64,000 nucleotides of DNA from Callaeas wilsoni (Eukaryota; Chordata; Aves; Passeriformes; Callaeidae), in the NCBI GenBank assembly GCA_013398955.1, contig VWPU01018735.1, forward strand, positions 1-64,000, given 5' to 3'. Below the pieces are notes generated by a model that made no database searches, was not told the DNA's origin, and was given only the letters and a program-made list of their open reading frames with translations. Made by a program: the position numbers and the translations under genes. Below, in pieces: positions 22,224-36,506 of the stretch. The first letter of the stretch is position 1; each line of letters opens with the position of its first letter.

Positions 22224-25200
22224 GAGCCCCAGCAGTCATCGATGGGGAGAAACAGGTTTTCCTTTGGCGTATTTTTAATATAAACACCTGCTTTAACATT
22301 TAACACTTACATTGGAGGATGTGCAGGGCACCCCATTGCTCAGACCACCAAGGCAGATGGAAGGCCTGACACCCACCATGCCCCTTTGGGGGGTCCAGGA
22401 CACATGGGGTGAGGGGAAGGCAGCTAAGCAGCCATCCTTGCTGTGCTAATGAGGCTTTCCTTCTAATTATTATTCCCTGGAAAACTCAGCACTTTCTGCA
22501 TCTTTCAGCTTTTATCTCCTGTGGCATTGATGTGACATCAGTGGGAGACAGGCTTTGAAAGCTGTTTGTTGTGGGGGATGTTGCATCTGCGGGAGAGGGG
22601 GGTTGGAGAAGGGTGGCCCAAGCATGGATCCAACCTTGCTCCAGTGTCAATACCCCCATCCAAAACACATGTGAGGGTGCAGTTTGGGCATGCTAGCCTT
22701 TGAGAAGGTACATTGGGCAAAATAATGAGTTTTCTTAACCTGGGCACATGGTTAATTCACACACGAGCACCCAGGTCTAGCACGGCTGAGCACCCCATTG
22801 CCCCATGCTTGGGTGGCCAAATAGTCAACACCTGAGCACTGATCTTCTTATACCTGAGTGGATGATTAGCTCCTGCCTGAGGGTCATTTTGGGCATGAAC
22901 AGGCAGGTTTTGGTAGCTGGGGGCTGCTGCAGGAGGAGGTTTGGAAGCACTGCTCAGTGGTTGCTCTGAAAGTGATGGAGAGGCTCTATAATGCCCCATA
23001 GTATTAGGGGAGCCTGTGACAGGCAGGTGCAGGGGAGTAGATGTGGGACTGGTATGAGGAGTCCCTCCAAAGCCAATCCTGTGCTGTTGAGCCCTGTTAC
23101 TCCAGTATTCACCCAGAGGGAATTTGCAGCCAGCAAGCTGCTGCGGTGAATGCCCTGAATTCCAGCCTCCTCTCCTGGGTAATTTGGGGTGCTTGCTGGG
23201 GTCCCCTTGCAGCAGGAAGTGGGTGGGGGTATGTGTTGGGTTGCGCCAACCCTCCTCTGGCATCTCATGGAGCATCTGCAGGCAGTGGAGGGGGCTGGGG
23301 GGTTCAGCAGCTTCTGCTACCCCTCCCTGCCCCAGCATTTGCGTTGCACAGATGTTCGCGCCATCCAGCTCCAAGTAATTCCAATATTCCTGACAAGTGA
23401 ATTTGCAGCTGAGGCTGGCTGACACTTGCTCAAAACATGCTTCTTTCTTTTTAAACTGACTTTCCATGCAGATGGGTGCCAGGGACCAAGGGCACACAGC
23501 CAGGCTGTGCTATGGGGACTCTGTGGGGATGTCCCCTGTGGCTCAGCTGCTGCTTTAGTTTCCCCTCCACAAAAGCATGTCCTGGCCATTTCTATACAAA
23601 CCCTGCACCACGTCTGCATGGTCCTGGAGCATGTGCCCCACCTGGCCGCTCCCAGAGCCCCTGTGTGCTCCAGAGCTGTGCAGGGGAACTCGCAGCTCTC
23701 CCCAGGCTGGTTGCCTTTGCTCGGTGCACTGGCCAAGGTATTTTGGGGACCGTCATCCCCATGCGATGCTCAGCTGCTCTGAACAGGCTCTGCACCCCAG
23801 GGCCGATGCTTAGAACCAGTTTAACAGTTGGAAGTCTCCCATTCCTGCCTGGCAGCTGCAGCAATCCCACCAATTTCTCAAGGGACTGTCAACCTTGGCC
23901 ACAACTGGGAAGGCAGGGAGGGGTAGGGAGGGATGGCTGGAGGCCCTGTGGCACAGCAAGAGGCCATCGGCACCAATTAAGGGTTATGCAATGGACACTT
24001 GGCCATTATGTGGCCATTAATCCTCCTTTAATATAGCTTTAGTATTTGTTGACTGGGGTAACTGTTGCATTAAATCAAAATTAAGTGTTTATTTTGGAGG
24101 CTTTACAGAAGGGTAGAGGAGGATGTCCAGGCAGGAAGGTGCAGGTTTGTGGGTGCCTGGGTGGGAGGGGGGTTTTGGGGGCATACAGAGGAATCAGAAC
24201 TGCAGTGGAGGAATGGCCTTGCCGTCAGTGTGGGGATGTCCCCAGGTGCTGTGCCAGGCTGTCAGTGAGGTGACAGTGGCATCTCCACTGCCCTTGGTGC
24301 TTTGTGAGCTGCTAAACTAAAGGTGAGAGATGCTGAGGGCTCCCAAGGAGCCTGGGCTGGTAATCAAAGGGGAACAGGCTCTGCTTTGCATCTGGGGTTT
24401 TATCCAGGGCTCCAGGAGGGCTGAGGCTGCTTCTCTCCCCATGGCCGGTGTAATTTGGAGTTAACTCCTTGTGTGCTGCAGCTTGGCAGGAGCAGGTAGC
24501 AATATTTCATGGTATCACCTGAGACTAAAACCCACATCAGGAATGCTGAGGCTTGGGGAAAGCCAGAGCTGGGAGGCAATGCCCAGATTTTGGGGCCAAA
24601 TCTGCTGGAATAGCAGCTCCAAGCCGTAGGAGCCAGGTTTCTGGCTGCAGCATGGATGTCCTCAGGCAACTTCCCTGGTGCCTCTGGGCTGATGCCTGCT
24701 GGCTTCTTTGGGGTTTTTTACCCACAGAGAAACCTGAGTGTCCCTGTGTGACCCAGCACTCTCCTCCCTGTCCCTGACACCCATGAATCTGGGACAGGCA
24801 GAGCTGAGCTTGCTGCAATTATCCATGGATTAACAGCAGCTAATTTAGTTTGAGTCACAGAAGCTAAACTGGATCGATACAGGATGAAGAGTATAAAGGA
24901 GGAATCAATAGGAATTCAGAAATGCAGAAATGGGGCTGCACATCTCTGTGGGATGATGCTTTTGGGGCTGGGGCAGCAGTGCCGCCTGAGTGATGTGGAG
25001 CTGCGAGGGAGCGGTGGGGACATGGGAACGGGTGGCAGGCCATCCCCGGGGCGATGCACACCAGCACGGCAGAACTGCGACTCAGCACAAGGCTTTCATC
25101 GGGTTTGTGCAGCTCAGCAGACCGGAGGCGGCCGTGACAGGTGCGAGCTGCGGCTCTGCGAGATCCGAGGCACGGCTTTGACAGCCGGCCCCCGCTGGGG

Positions 25201-26920
25201 CCAGTGCCAGTGCTGGTGTGCTCGCCCCCACTCTCCTGGGGATGTCATGGCTGCCAGGAAACTGGTTTGATATTCAAACACAATTTGGATACAAGCTGGC
25301 TTGGGCCACCTGCAAGGTGTGCACCAACCAGGCATCCTCACAGTGGGATGGAAACTGGGGATGCCCCAGTGACCTCTGGGGTTTCTGTGCTCCCGTGGCC
25401 AGCAGTGAGGGCTCCGTCTGTCTCCCTCGTGTTGCTTCCTGGCCTGGCAGCAGGGCATGAGGCAGGGTCCTTTTTCATCGCTGACAGCCCATGAATATTT
25501 ATAACAGCCTATTAAAAATGGCCACTGCATCCCAAATTAGTCACAGGGCCTGGACAGAGGCAGGGCACTGTGTGCAGTGGCACTGATGTCACCCCTGGCT
25601 CCGTGGTCAGATGACAGTGGCATGGCCTCTCAGCTGGGCTGGGATGGAGCAAGGGATCCCTGTCCCTCTGGGGCTGTGTGAGCAGCTCTCAGGTCTTGCC
25701 TTTGGACCAGGCCCTGCTCCCTTGTGCAACCCTCTCGTCTCTCCTGGGAGCCTGCCCAGGGTGCCAACAGCACCCAGATTTCTACACCTCTTGGCTCCTC
25801 TTCCTCACCATCTTGTGCTTTAAAACTCGTGTTTTAGTGGCTGTGAACGAAGTCTCCATCAGCTGCTGAGGGCTGTGTGAGCTGCTACCCCCACCACATG
25901 CTGGGGATTTGCTGCCTCTGGGATGCAGCCAGAACAGGTGTGTTTATCTCCCAGAAAAGAAAGGAAAACCATGTTTTGGTAAACAAATAGAAATGAAAGG
26001 GGAAAAAGATGGAGATAAAGCTGTTTCCCATCTCCTAAGGGGTTGGTAGGGATAATAAAGAGAAGAATCTAATTTAGAAGGAGTCTACAAAGACAGAAGT
26101 GCTGGAAGGGTCCTGGCTGTAGTGTGAAGCTGCAGCCTTAGTGTCCAGTGAGCAAACCCATGGGGATGGGATGTGCCTTGGCAAGAATAGGTGTCCCCAT
26201 AGTATTTGGAAACCCTTCAGCCCATGGGCAGGCTTGGCCAGGGGCTAAACTCTGGCATGGGAAGGGTTCTTGCTTTGTTTTCTATGGCCAGTGCTGGCAA
26301 GGAGCTCAGGGAGGGCCCAGTGTGGGAGGAGGGATGAGGAGCAGGAGAACCCTGTGCTGGGAGCAGGCAGGCAGAGGCAGTGAGGCAGAACAGAAGGAGA
26401 TAGGAGACAAAATTAGGAGGTAATCAGGTTGGAAACACACCCCAGGGAGGTAAAGCACTGAGCATGGCTGGGTCAACCTAGGTCAATGCAGGGCAGAGGT
26501 TCAGTGTCACCATCCCTATGACTGCAGTGCTTTGGCAGAGCCCCCAAAGGGGAGTAGGGAGGATGGGACAGCAAGGGCCTGATGTCGAGACTTGCAGATC
26601 TGAGAAGCTCAGGCGAAAACCCCTCTAGGAAGGTGCTGTTCTCTCTCCATACCACCTCCCCATCCTCCTGTCTGCCCTGCTGCTCTGGGCTCCCTCATGA
26701 TATGCTAATGATGGTCCTGGATAGTGCCACTAATGAAGGGCCTCGGCTTCGATCGGCAGCACAGATCCTGTGCTTGTTTCTGGATGAGATCCTTGAGGCA
26801 CTAATGAAGTCCCCAAATCCCTTTTATCTCCCAGGACAGCCAAGGAGAAGGGGCTGCAGTGCAGTGGGGGTCCTGCAGCTCCCCCAGAGTAGTGTAGCAC
26901 CCAGGCTCCTCCTGAACCCT

Positions 26921-26934
26921 GTCTCCATGGCAAC
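26921..26934 (+). promoter_or_regulatory. X-box-like RFX motif
   Basis: GTCTCCATGGCAAC is close to the palindromic RFX consensus (GTNRCC, short spacer, RGYAAC). It lies 11.6 kb upstream of the CACNA1G start. Function is inferred from the motif only. Confidence 0.4.
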
Positions 26935-27599
26935 ACTGGGGGATGCTGCTGCTGGATACTCTTAAAAGGCCACCAAGGGGAATCCCAGCAGCCTGGGAAC
27001 TTTGGCAGGATCAAGGAGAAAATGCCTGTCTGGGTTAAGAGCATGCCTGTCTGCCTCTGTGTTCTGTCCACCCACAGCAATATCCCTGTGGACATTGCTC
27101 AGAGGCTCTGCTTGACCCAGCAGCAGCCACTTATAACTCAGTCCATGCAACCTCTCAGTGATGACGAGCATCTCCCAGAACAAACAATTGCAGAATTAAC
27201 CCCAAAGGCCTTTCAGCCCCTAATTTTCCATCCCTGACCATGTCCTTAGCTTGGCTTTGATGAGCCAAGGGATAGAAGATCCCAGCATTTCCATAACACG
27301 GCACCAGTGCAGCCTTCGGCCCTTGAGATATATTTCTCCTTAACATGCTCAGGAGTTCTTGTGGTGCATTGGGAGGGGGAAGTCTGGGCCTGTTTCAGGT
27401 GAATGCATGAGCTGGTTAGCAGGGAAATGGGATTCATCCTGCTTCCCTGAGGGTCTCATTCAGGATGTCTTAGGGCAAAAATCAGCCCTGCAAAGGAAAC
27501 ACATTGCTGTGTTGTTGCTTGCTGGCTGGGATGGAGGTGTCTTGAGGGTGCTGCTCTGCTCTCAATGTTGTCCCCCTTGTTTCCCCAGGCTGTGCACTG

Positions 27600-27930
27600 G
27601 GGAGCTCAGGCTGCTCCCCTTCATTTGTTGTCATTTATCTATAATTTAGAGTGGAGTTTAGTTATATTCTAATTGAGTTTCATGTGTCACAGCGTGTCTC
27701 AAACAGAAAATAAAATATTTAACAACCTCCACTGGTAATAAAGATTCACATTTGCCTCATTCCAGTTCACAGTACATGAATATTCTGCACTGCACTCCGC
27801 AGGTATTCATTCAGATTTCTCCCTGGTTATGCAATATAACAGTAATGACAGATAGAAGTCAGAGCTTAAAAAAATTATAATCAAAACCAACAACAACAAA
27901 CCAGTTTGATGTCATTAACTCCCCTCTGTT
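27600..27930. other. AT-rich candidate conserved non-coding element
   Basis: About 330 bases of markedly AT-rich, non-repetitive sequence with several ATTA/TAAT cores, set in GC-moderate DNA between SPATA20 and CACNA1G. No open frame of note and no transposon hallmark. The call rests on composition. Confidence 0.3.
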
Positions 27931-30900
27931 GGTTAGGGGAGCATTAATATGTTCCTTTTCATTGCTGGCTCCTCTGTGCGTGCAAGTGCTCTGTGTCTGC
28001 TCACACTATTATGGGCAGGAACTGGGGCAGAAGAAGGGCAAGGGCAGCTCCAGGGCTGGGAGAGATCTGGTCTTGGAGGCCTGGGACCCAACTGGGTTGA
28101 AATAAAGTCAGGATCATGTCTCCACTGTGCTGCTGCTTGAGTGGGGATGCACATGAGGTTGGATGTGGACTAAAGCGTCATTGGTCCGTGCTGGGGCTGG
28201 GTCAGGGCTGTCACAGGTTCACCACTGTGGTGGTGAAATGGGTCACGCCCATGGTGGGAGGAAGCCGTGGGTGATTTTTGGGTTAGTAGCTGGTCCCCAC
28301 GAGGGTGAGCTGTGTCTGTCCTAAGCAAGCAGGACCTGGGTACTGTGGGAAGGTAGCTCTTGGGGAAGGTCTTGCGTCTTGCTGTTCTAAGAGTGACTGA
28401 GTGCTGTAGCCAGGTCTGATGTGTGGGGGATTGCCCAGGGCTGTGCTGGGGGAGATGAAGCCACTTGGGACACAGTTGGGTCCAGGCTTTCCACTGCAAC
28501 AACCCCCAGGAGGCAGAGACTGGCTTTGATCCTGTTGATGTCCTGTGCTTTGCTGTGGGGCTGCTGGGAGGTTGGTGTGGAGCACCTGCCAGTCCTTTGC
28601 CCCATCCCTGGGTAGTCTGAAGACTTGGGCTGTTCACTGAAGAGTTCCCATAGGAGAGGCTGGGGCTGTTATGCCTTGGAGTCTCCAAACCCACTCATTA
28701 CCCCAGGAAAAGGGAGGATGATGGGACATACTGGTCTGGTACCAGCATGCAGAGCATGAGAAGTGGCATGGGGCTGCCACTGGGCTGCCGTGGTGTAGTG
28801 GGGCTTCACAGCACCACATTCCCTTGTGTTCCCTGCACCCCACAGGGCAGCTGGATCCCCACCAGCTCTGCCTTTCTTCCATGCTGACAGCCCTGACCCA
28901 CTGGACCGCTCACCTCCTGCACCTGAGAATCTCATCTTGTCCCGGTTGGCTCTGTCCATGTGCGCTCACGAAGGGCTGGGCAGCCCCAAACCCCCTCACG
29001 AAGGGCTGGGCTCCCCCTCACAGCCACCAGACGGGTTAAGCCCAGCGGCAAAGCTGCTCGTGGTGCCCGTGGATTTGCTAAGGTAGTGGTGATTCATGCC
29101 AGGGGGAGGCCACACACAGGCGGTGTGATCCAGCTAAAACGTGTGGAACTGGCTAAAAGCACCCCGGGTGCCACCAGCACCTCCCCACTGGCACGGCGAG
29201 AAGCTGGCACAGAGGAGGGACCACACGGGGCTGCAGGCACATGGCTAACACCCGGGGCTTGCCGGGGTCACCTTGCTGCTCTGCCACCTCCCACACCACA
29301 TGCCTTGCTTCTTGCACATCCCCATGCTTGGCATGGCTTTGGGGTGTTGCCTCCATTGCCTGGGTTTCCATGCATCCTGAAGATGCTGTGAGCTGCTGAA
29401 AATTCAAAATGCTCTTTTAATTATGGGCCATGAGGAAAGCAGCCTCGATCTTGAAAGGAGGCTAATGATGGGACCACCAGGATATTTTTGGTGGCAGAAG
29501 CCTAGAGATACATCTCAATGTATCTTTAAAAGGGAAAAATTTCAGGTTTGCCTATGAAATAATAACGAATAACTTATAAACAATGACATCACCATACACC
29601 TTGCTGCTGGGGAAGTGATTTAGAGATGCCTTGCCGATGTGAAGCGAGAACATCTGCTCTCTGCTGGAAGGAGGAGGAAGATTTCCTCATAAACATGAAA
29701 TTTAAATAAGCCAGTCCTCATTTCCATGCTTCTGCAGCACTCAGCTCCTGCAAGACGGTGACTGGGGAGCACAGGCTTCAGCAGGGGTTCAATAAGCCAC
29801 TTCTCCATGCCTGGCTTTCTAAGAGTGTCAAAATCAGACTTTCCTATCCAGGAAGGCTCCCTGGGTCTGTATGGACCCATTGCAGGGTGGGATTTGGTCT
29901 CCCCTTGCCCCAGCATCTTGTCCCAGCAGAGCCACCCGTGCCCCATCTCCCATGGGACGGTGATGAGATGCACCCCAATGTCCCCACAGGTGGGACAGAG
30001 AAGTCCAAATGCTCTTCGTGATGTAGAAATTGCTTTAGGGTGAAGTGAGGCCAGGGTGACTCCACCTCAGCATGTTGCAGTACCCCCATACCCCAACCTT
30101 GGCACATCTGTCTGCAGCCACTCAGGTGCGCTGCCCCCCATTAGCCACCCCCACTGTGAACTGCTGGCAGGCTTTGTCATGTTCCACATTATTTTTAATT
30201 ATATTTTATTTAAAGGGCTATTAATTACAAAGATTTCCCAGCAGAGGTCATATATGAAAAAAAAAATAAGGAAAAGGGTAAAAAACCCCTGCTTCCCACA
30301 TCAAGAGTTCTTACAGGTGAACTGGAATACGAATAAAATTGAGAGGGGTTAAGCAGTGAAGGAGCAAAGTGTGGGGTGTGTAAGGGCCGGTGGAATCCAG
30401 GGGTGCCTCCAGTTCATGGCCAAGATCATTTGTGGGTGCAGAGCCCCTTGCCTGGAGGAAAGACCTGCCACCCCAGCCATCCCGGATGTGCTGCCAGCTT
30501 GGGACAGCACTCACTGGGATGAGATGTTCAGTGGGGTGGAGGGCACGAGCTCTTGCTCATGATCCAGCACCTTGCTCAGTTGGCCCCGGGATGCCTGGCC
30601 CTCAACCTCCACAGACCCCGGGTTAAAGCCCCACTGTACCTCTTTCCCTGACCCCTCTCCTCCTGGTCCCCCCAGGGACAGATTTCTCCATACCCCTGTC
30701 CTTGCTATTCTCTGCTCCTCAGAGAAAGGGAGACATTTGTGCCATGTCAGTCAGTCACTGCTATCAGTGCCAAGTGCTCATTTAATATTCATTTATTTTA
30801 AAGCCATTTGGGTCATTTTCTCCCCAGCTGGAGAGGGAAGCTGCTGTTTTAGGACAGGGGAAGAGGTGTGGAGGGTGCAGTGCTCACCTGACCTACCATC

Positions 30901-32019
30901 CAGAGCTGGCAGTTTGGGAACAGAGTTGGCGTCTTTGGGGAGGGATATGACTCCCTTCCCCACAGCAGCACGGCCCTTGCACATGGGTTTAATGATTTTG
31001 ACCTACATGAGGTCGGGCTCAGTTGTTCTGTGCTGGGAGAGGTGGCAGGAAACAACCTTTACTAGGGAAAATTTTGGGTTTTTTCTTAAAATGTGGGCCA
31101 AGATCTGTTTTTCTCATGCCTAGCCAACAACACTAAAAGCTACTACCCTCTTCCTACCCTCGTCCCCTCCCATGTCCACCTTTTCTCAATTAGCAATTTG
31201 CTCAGTTGCTCAGCAGGTGCCATCACAGCTCCATCTCCTGCGGAGCAGCTGAGGGAGCTGGGGCAGGAGGGTGTTTAATGCAGCTCTGGGGTGAAGGTGT
31301 TCTCTGGCTGGAGCTCCTGAGCCCTCAGGTAAGAGCCCAAGCAGAATTATTGTACTGAGACCACTTGGTCTTGTGCTCCTTGTGCCAGTGGAGAGGGGTT
31401 AGTGATGCCCTTGGGTGCCTCTGGCTGCTATAGAATCTTTGATGGAGATAAGGGCCTTTTCTTGAATTTGGAGCTGCTGTGAGGGTAGGGTGGTGACGTC
31501 TGGGTATGCTGCTATTGTTTGGAAGGTTTCTTTTCTTGCCAACCTGCACATGCTGAGTGAGACCTCAGTGTCCTGATCCCTGCTGAGCCCAAGGCTGAAC
31601 TCCACAGCCCATCTTCATGTGTTCCTCTGGCTCTGCCCTCCCCCTTGCCTGACTCTTGGTTCTTTTCTCTTTTTGGTACTGTATACCCTTCCTCTCTGAG
31701 GCCATTCCTATCTCTCAGGAGGCCTTCCTGAGCTCCCAGGGGTGCTGGAAGTGCTTTTAGCAGTGCTGGGGCCAAGGCAGGTGCTCTCTGGAGCACCACA
31801 TGGTGCTTGGCAGAGCTGGCAGCAGCAGAGCTCAGGAATCCAGGGCCTGGCAATAAGCATCTTGTTTCCCTCCTGTCGCTTCCTGTCAGAAAGAAGATTC
31901 AGTTAGAGGGGGAGCCACTGATAGCGGCAGGGCTGGTGCACTGCTCGTACCCCGTGCTCCTGCTTAATGGGAACTCAATGAAAGCCAAAGAACTTGGGAG
32001 AAAAAAGCAAGAAATGAAG

Positions 32020-32462
32020 ATTTGAGGGGGTTGAGGGATGGTTTAGAGCACAAGTCTTATGAGGAGCAGCTGAGGGAGCTGGGGGCATTTATGCTGGAGA
32101 AAAGGAGGCTCAGGCAGGACCTTATCGCTCTCTACAGCTGGAAGGAGGTTGTAGACAGGTGGGGATTGGTCACTTCTCCTGGATAACAGCAAGAGGATAA
32201 GAGGAAATGGCCACAAGTTCTGTCAGGGGAGGTTTAGATTGGATATTAGGAAAAGTCTCTTCACTGAAAGAAAGGGTGGCCAGGCAATGGAACAGTCTAT
32301 CCAGGGAACTGGTGGAATCACCATCCCTGGAGGGATTTAAAAGATGTGTGCATGTGGCGCTTCCAGATATTGTTTCATGGTGGGCTTGGCAGTGCTGAGT
32401 TAATGGTTGGACTTGCTGATCCTAGAGGGCTTTTCCAGTCTAAAAGGTTCTATGACTCTGTG
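32020..32462 (+). mobile_element. CR1 LINE 3' fragment
   Basis: Sequence typical of the avian CR1 3' end: the stretch from GAGGAGCAGCTGAGGGAGCT through CTTATCGCTCTCTACA, GGTTTAGATTGGATATTAGG and CCATCCCTGGAGGGATTTAA to a degenerate terminal repeat TTCTATGACTCTGTGG at about 32447-32462. It is 5'-truncated as usual and shows many substitutions and small deletions, so it is old and inactive. The left boundary is approximate. Confidence 0.9.
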
Positions 32463-35400
32463 GTTGGAGGCTTGGGGATGTGCTGCAGCCCCTGGCACTG
32501 CATAAGGGTGCCCACTCAGGAGAGGGATCTGAGGCAGCACCAGATCCCTCTCTGGGATGGGGAAGACCCGCTCCACAGCGTGTGCTCAGTGGGATGAGCC
32601 TGGGTGTCAGGGCAGGGCTTGCTCACCCAAAACCTCATCCCTCAGAGATGGGTCTCCAGAGCAGCACTGAGAGCAAGCCAGGAGCTGGGCTTAGGCATCA
32701 GGGGGAGAGCAAGGCAGAGCCTCTCTAGTGCATCGAACAGGGACCTGCCTTGATCTTGGATTCAGCAGAGTTTATTTTTCTTCTGGAGGGAGGAAGCCAT
32801 GGTAAACATGAGAGGATATTTAACAGGGACAACATCCAGTGTGGATGGTCAGAGCCAGGATGTGGCCACTAAAACACTCCATCCGTCCAGACAGAATAGC
32901 CTTGAAAGGGCACTTCCCTCTCCTCTCCATGTTTTCTGGAGGTAATAGAGGTTGTAAAGGGAAATCTGATTTTTTTTAAAGATGGTGGGGGCAGAGAGAT
33001 TTTTATTATAAATTATATTTTTACTCTAAATTATGTTCTGAGCCCCAGAGCTGAAACCTGGGCTCGGCTCAGTGCTTGACAGCTCAAGAGAAGGAGCCAC
33101 ACTGGTGCTACAGCCTCAAGCAGTTCAGCCCTTGCAGACATAGCAGTTCCCAAAACTCGAGCCATGCTCAGGCATGGATTGATTGTGTACCAAAAAGTCA
33201 AGGTGCAAACATTGATCATGCAGAAAAGTGCTGGTCATCAGCCAACAATAAGCATTCCCCAGTCTAAATTATTAATTCCTTCATGCACACCAAGCAGATT
33301 GTGCTGGTCGCAGGTGTCCCCTTGCACAGTGGTTGTGCTTCCTGCCATAGTATATATTCCCTCCAACTACTTGTCTGGCTCTTCACTTAATAAAGATGGA
33401 GAGAGACAATAAAAACATTCATTAAAGTGGAAAAAAAAGAAAGATGAAGCCCTGCTTGTGGCCTCTAGCAGTTGATTTCATTAAGCTTCTCCCTCCGTGG
33501 TGGTTCCCGGTGCCAGAACCCAGCCCCTGAATGGGAGGGCAGCACCAGACTGGGAAGGCCATGGCAATGATGGGATAACTGGGAAGAGCAAGAAAGTGTC
33601 TGGATGATGACAGAGGGAATTAGCAAAAGGACCTCTTGGGGGAAAAGCAGATGTTTGAATGGGGTTATGCAGGATTAAGGTGCTAGTTTGTGCTGTGTGG
33701 AACGTGGAGCTGTTCTGTTGCTCCTCCCAGATCCTCTGCTGCTGTCCATAAGGGGGAAAGTATTCTTTGAGCTGTGGGTACTGAGGGTGGGAGCATCCCA
33801 GCAGGGCTGTGTCAGGGCTTGGGCTGGGAGGAGCAGGTTACTGGAACAGGGGGGCCAGGGAAGCGGGGTGTGCATGGGGCTGGGTTTGGTGGGTGTCTCT
33901 GCTGTACCTGTGTCAGCTCGAATACTGTGAATGATGTTTCTCAGGGGGTCAATTCACTGATGGGGCAGCCAGGAGCCCCTTTGCACAACAAGGGCTCTGA
34001 TCCCACAGAACTGACTGTCACCGGTGGGGTGGGGGAGCAGGAACAGAGCAGATTTGCTGCTCTCAGAGTGCTCTTCTACAGCACTTGAGTCTGTGAATCA
34101 GTCATGGGAGGCCTGCTCTGCCCCCAGACTGTGACATCTGAAACAAAATGTGTGTTTTCCCTCCGGTTCCAAGGCATGAGAAGAGCTTTGGACCTTGTTG
34201 TGATTAATCACTCAGCCCTGAGCCAGATACTATATGGGTTCCATCTATAGCTCCCAGAACTGATAGAAATATTGTCCTGCCTTATTAAAATCACCCACAG
34301 CTACTGCAGCTGTATGTCAACAGCAAAACGAATAGCAACTGGTTCCCATCGAGTTGGAGCCTCTCTGCTGAGGCTATCTTCAGTCCTTCTCCTGCCAAAG
34401 TGGTTACAGATGTAGGCTTTCCCCATTGCGGCTCAGAGTAGCTCCTGTATGGCTGATTCCAAATCCCATTACCATGCTGGAGCCAGAGCCATCTTTGGTG
34501 AGCATCAGCTTGGCTAAACCTCCCCCTTGATGTGAAGTGTTGCTCACAATACTTCTAGAAGGACTGCTAAGGAAGAGAGTGCAGGGCTGTGCTCCCTCCA
34601 AAAACCTCCTAAACAGGGTGGTAGAGTAGAGCAAGAGGGCTGTGCTGGAATGAAAGTGGGGCTGCTTCCTCTTCCTCCTCCTTGTCGGGGGTCTGCTGAG
34701 TAATTTGGGGCTCACCTCAGCTGCTGTTGAGGGCATAACTGATGTTGCAGTGCATGAGTCCCCTTCCTCTTGCCCCTCCAAAACCACCACAGCCCTAAAA
34801 TTTCTGCCGCTATTTAAGCTGTCCCTGGCTCACCCTCATCGCTCTCTCCTGTGCTATCTTTGGTCTAATTAGAAGGCCAGGACTGTGCATGTGAGGTGAC
34901 TGTAACCTCGTTAGTTCCTTATGCTGTATTGAAATTTCTACTCATTTACATCCCAAATCCCTAAATGTGCAGTTCTGGTCTCTGGGGTCACTTCTTGCTG
35001 CTTTCCATTCTTCTCACCAAGGCTCTGGGCTGGAGCTCTGTTCCCTGTCCTTGACAGATCTCTTTGGTCTGGAAGCTGAGCCCCCCTCAAACAAACTCCC
35101 TTGTTTGAGGCAGACAAATTCCTGGTCTATCATGGGCACAAGGGAAGGGCTCCCTGGGGAGATGCTGTGGGCTGAGACAGTGCTGGGAAAGGCTCCCACC
35201 CCCAGGCAGAGATGGGCAAACAAACACCCTGGCTGGGCTGTGCCAGGCTCTGGGTTCTCATCCCTCTGAGATCCACAACCAAGATCACTCTTCCCGTAGC
35301 AAGAACATCTTTCTAGTTTAGTATTTGCTCATGCCAAACTCCTGTTAGGCTGGTGGTACTGGCTTGATCCTCCTTGGGTGCTTCACTTTAAATTTAGGCT

Positions 35401-36506
35401 TGACAGACCATATATCCTCTTCCTTTTTTCCTTGTCCTAGTTGAAGGGAGAATGCTACTGGAGATGGGAAGGTTTGCATCATCTATTCTGTGTGATGTTG
35501 GATCCCTTTATAGGGCAGGTATCTTCTAAAGCAAAGTGCTTTCAATTCTCACGGTGAGCATAATTCTTGAAAATGTATGCAATAAACAAAATGAGCCAAA
35601 TGTAATTAAAATGGAGACAGCATATAATCTGGTAACCCACTTAGAGGCTCAAAGCTTCAGCTTTAAAAAAATGTTTGCTCCAAATCCATTTAAATAAACA
35701 GACCGACACACAAAGGTTCTCTGTACATTATCAGGATACAAAGAGAATCGGATCAAAAGCAGCTGTGACCAGGCTGTACATATGTAGTGAGGAAATTGCT
35801 TGATCTAAGACTGCACGTTGTACATGCAAATGTGTTTGTGGACCTTCCCAGGAATTGCATTTGTACCACAGCCAAGCTGTTGGGCTGTGCCCTGCCAGGG
35901 AACAAGGGCTGGTGTGTGCCCCACTGCAGGAGGGTTGACTGGGGGCTCAGGGAGCTCTTGGTGTGCTTGTGTGTCTGCTCTGTGCTTTGGCTGTCCCAGG
36001 GAGAGGCCAAAGACAGCCGAGCTCTGCCCTTTCTGTGCACACACTGCATCTACAGGGGGGAATCGCTCAGAAACGTGTGGGAAAAAATGGGAGTCCCTGT
36101 CCTTAGCAGCTGTGTCATGAGCTCTCCACTCGCCTGGTGTCAGACATGCCATGTGCTGTCACACCAGTGTCCCTCTGGGCTTGCAGGAGGGTCTCCTGGC
36201 CCTGCACGAGGGGCTGTGGGGTTTGAATCTCCTCTGCCTGGACACTGTTGCTCACAGCTCTGCAGCAGAGCCTGGCTGGCCTTGAAGTTTTGCCAACAGC
36301 CATGTGATTTGTCTCTGGTTGGACAGCACAGGCTGTGAATCTAAGATCAAGTGTGCTCCCAGGCCAGCAGGATGTGTCCAAGAGAAGGCATTTTGGGTCA
36401 GACAGGACCATCTGCCTGTTGTTCTTGCAGGTGTTTTTGGACTAGCTGGAGCTCTTGGGAAGGACATGCTCATATTTATATAAATATGATGGAGGGGCTA
36501 CTGGGG
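32463..36506. other. Intergenic region, second part
   Basis: No gene recognised. The stretches 34190-34350 and 35500-35720 are AT-rich, non-repetitive and could be regulatory. Scattered AATAAA hexamers (for example 33390-33415) have no gene attached that I can support. Confidence 0.4.

Larger units (their letters stand above)
22224..32019. other. SPATA20-CACNA1G intergenic region, first part
   Basis: Nearly 10 kb without a recognisable gene. Most is GC-moderate with short shadow frames. AT-rich blocks that may be conserved non-coding elements lie at about 23985-24085, 27600-27930, 29395-29600, 30165-30260 and 30770-30830. An X-box-like RFX motif is at 26921-26934. A 17-bp sequence (CTCACGAAGGGCTGGGC) occurs twice, 30 bp apart, at 28965-28981 and 28995-29011. 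Confidence 0.4.
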
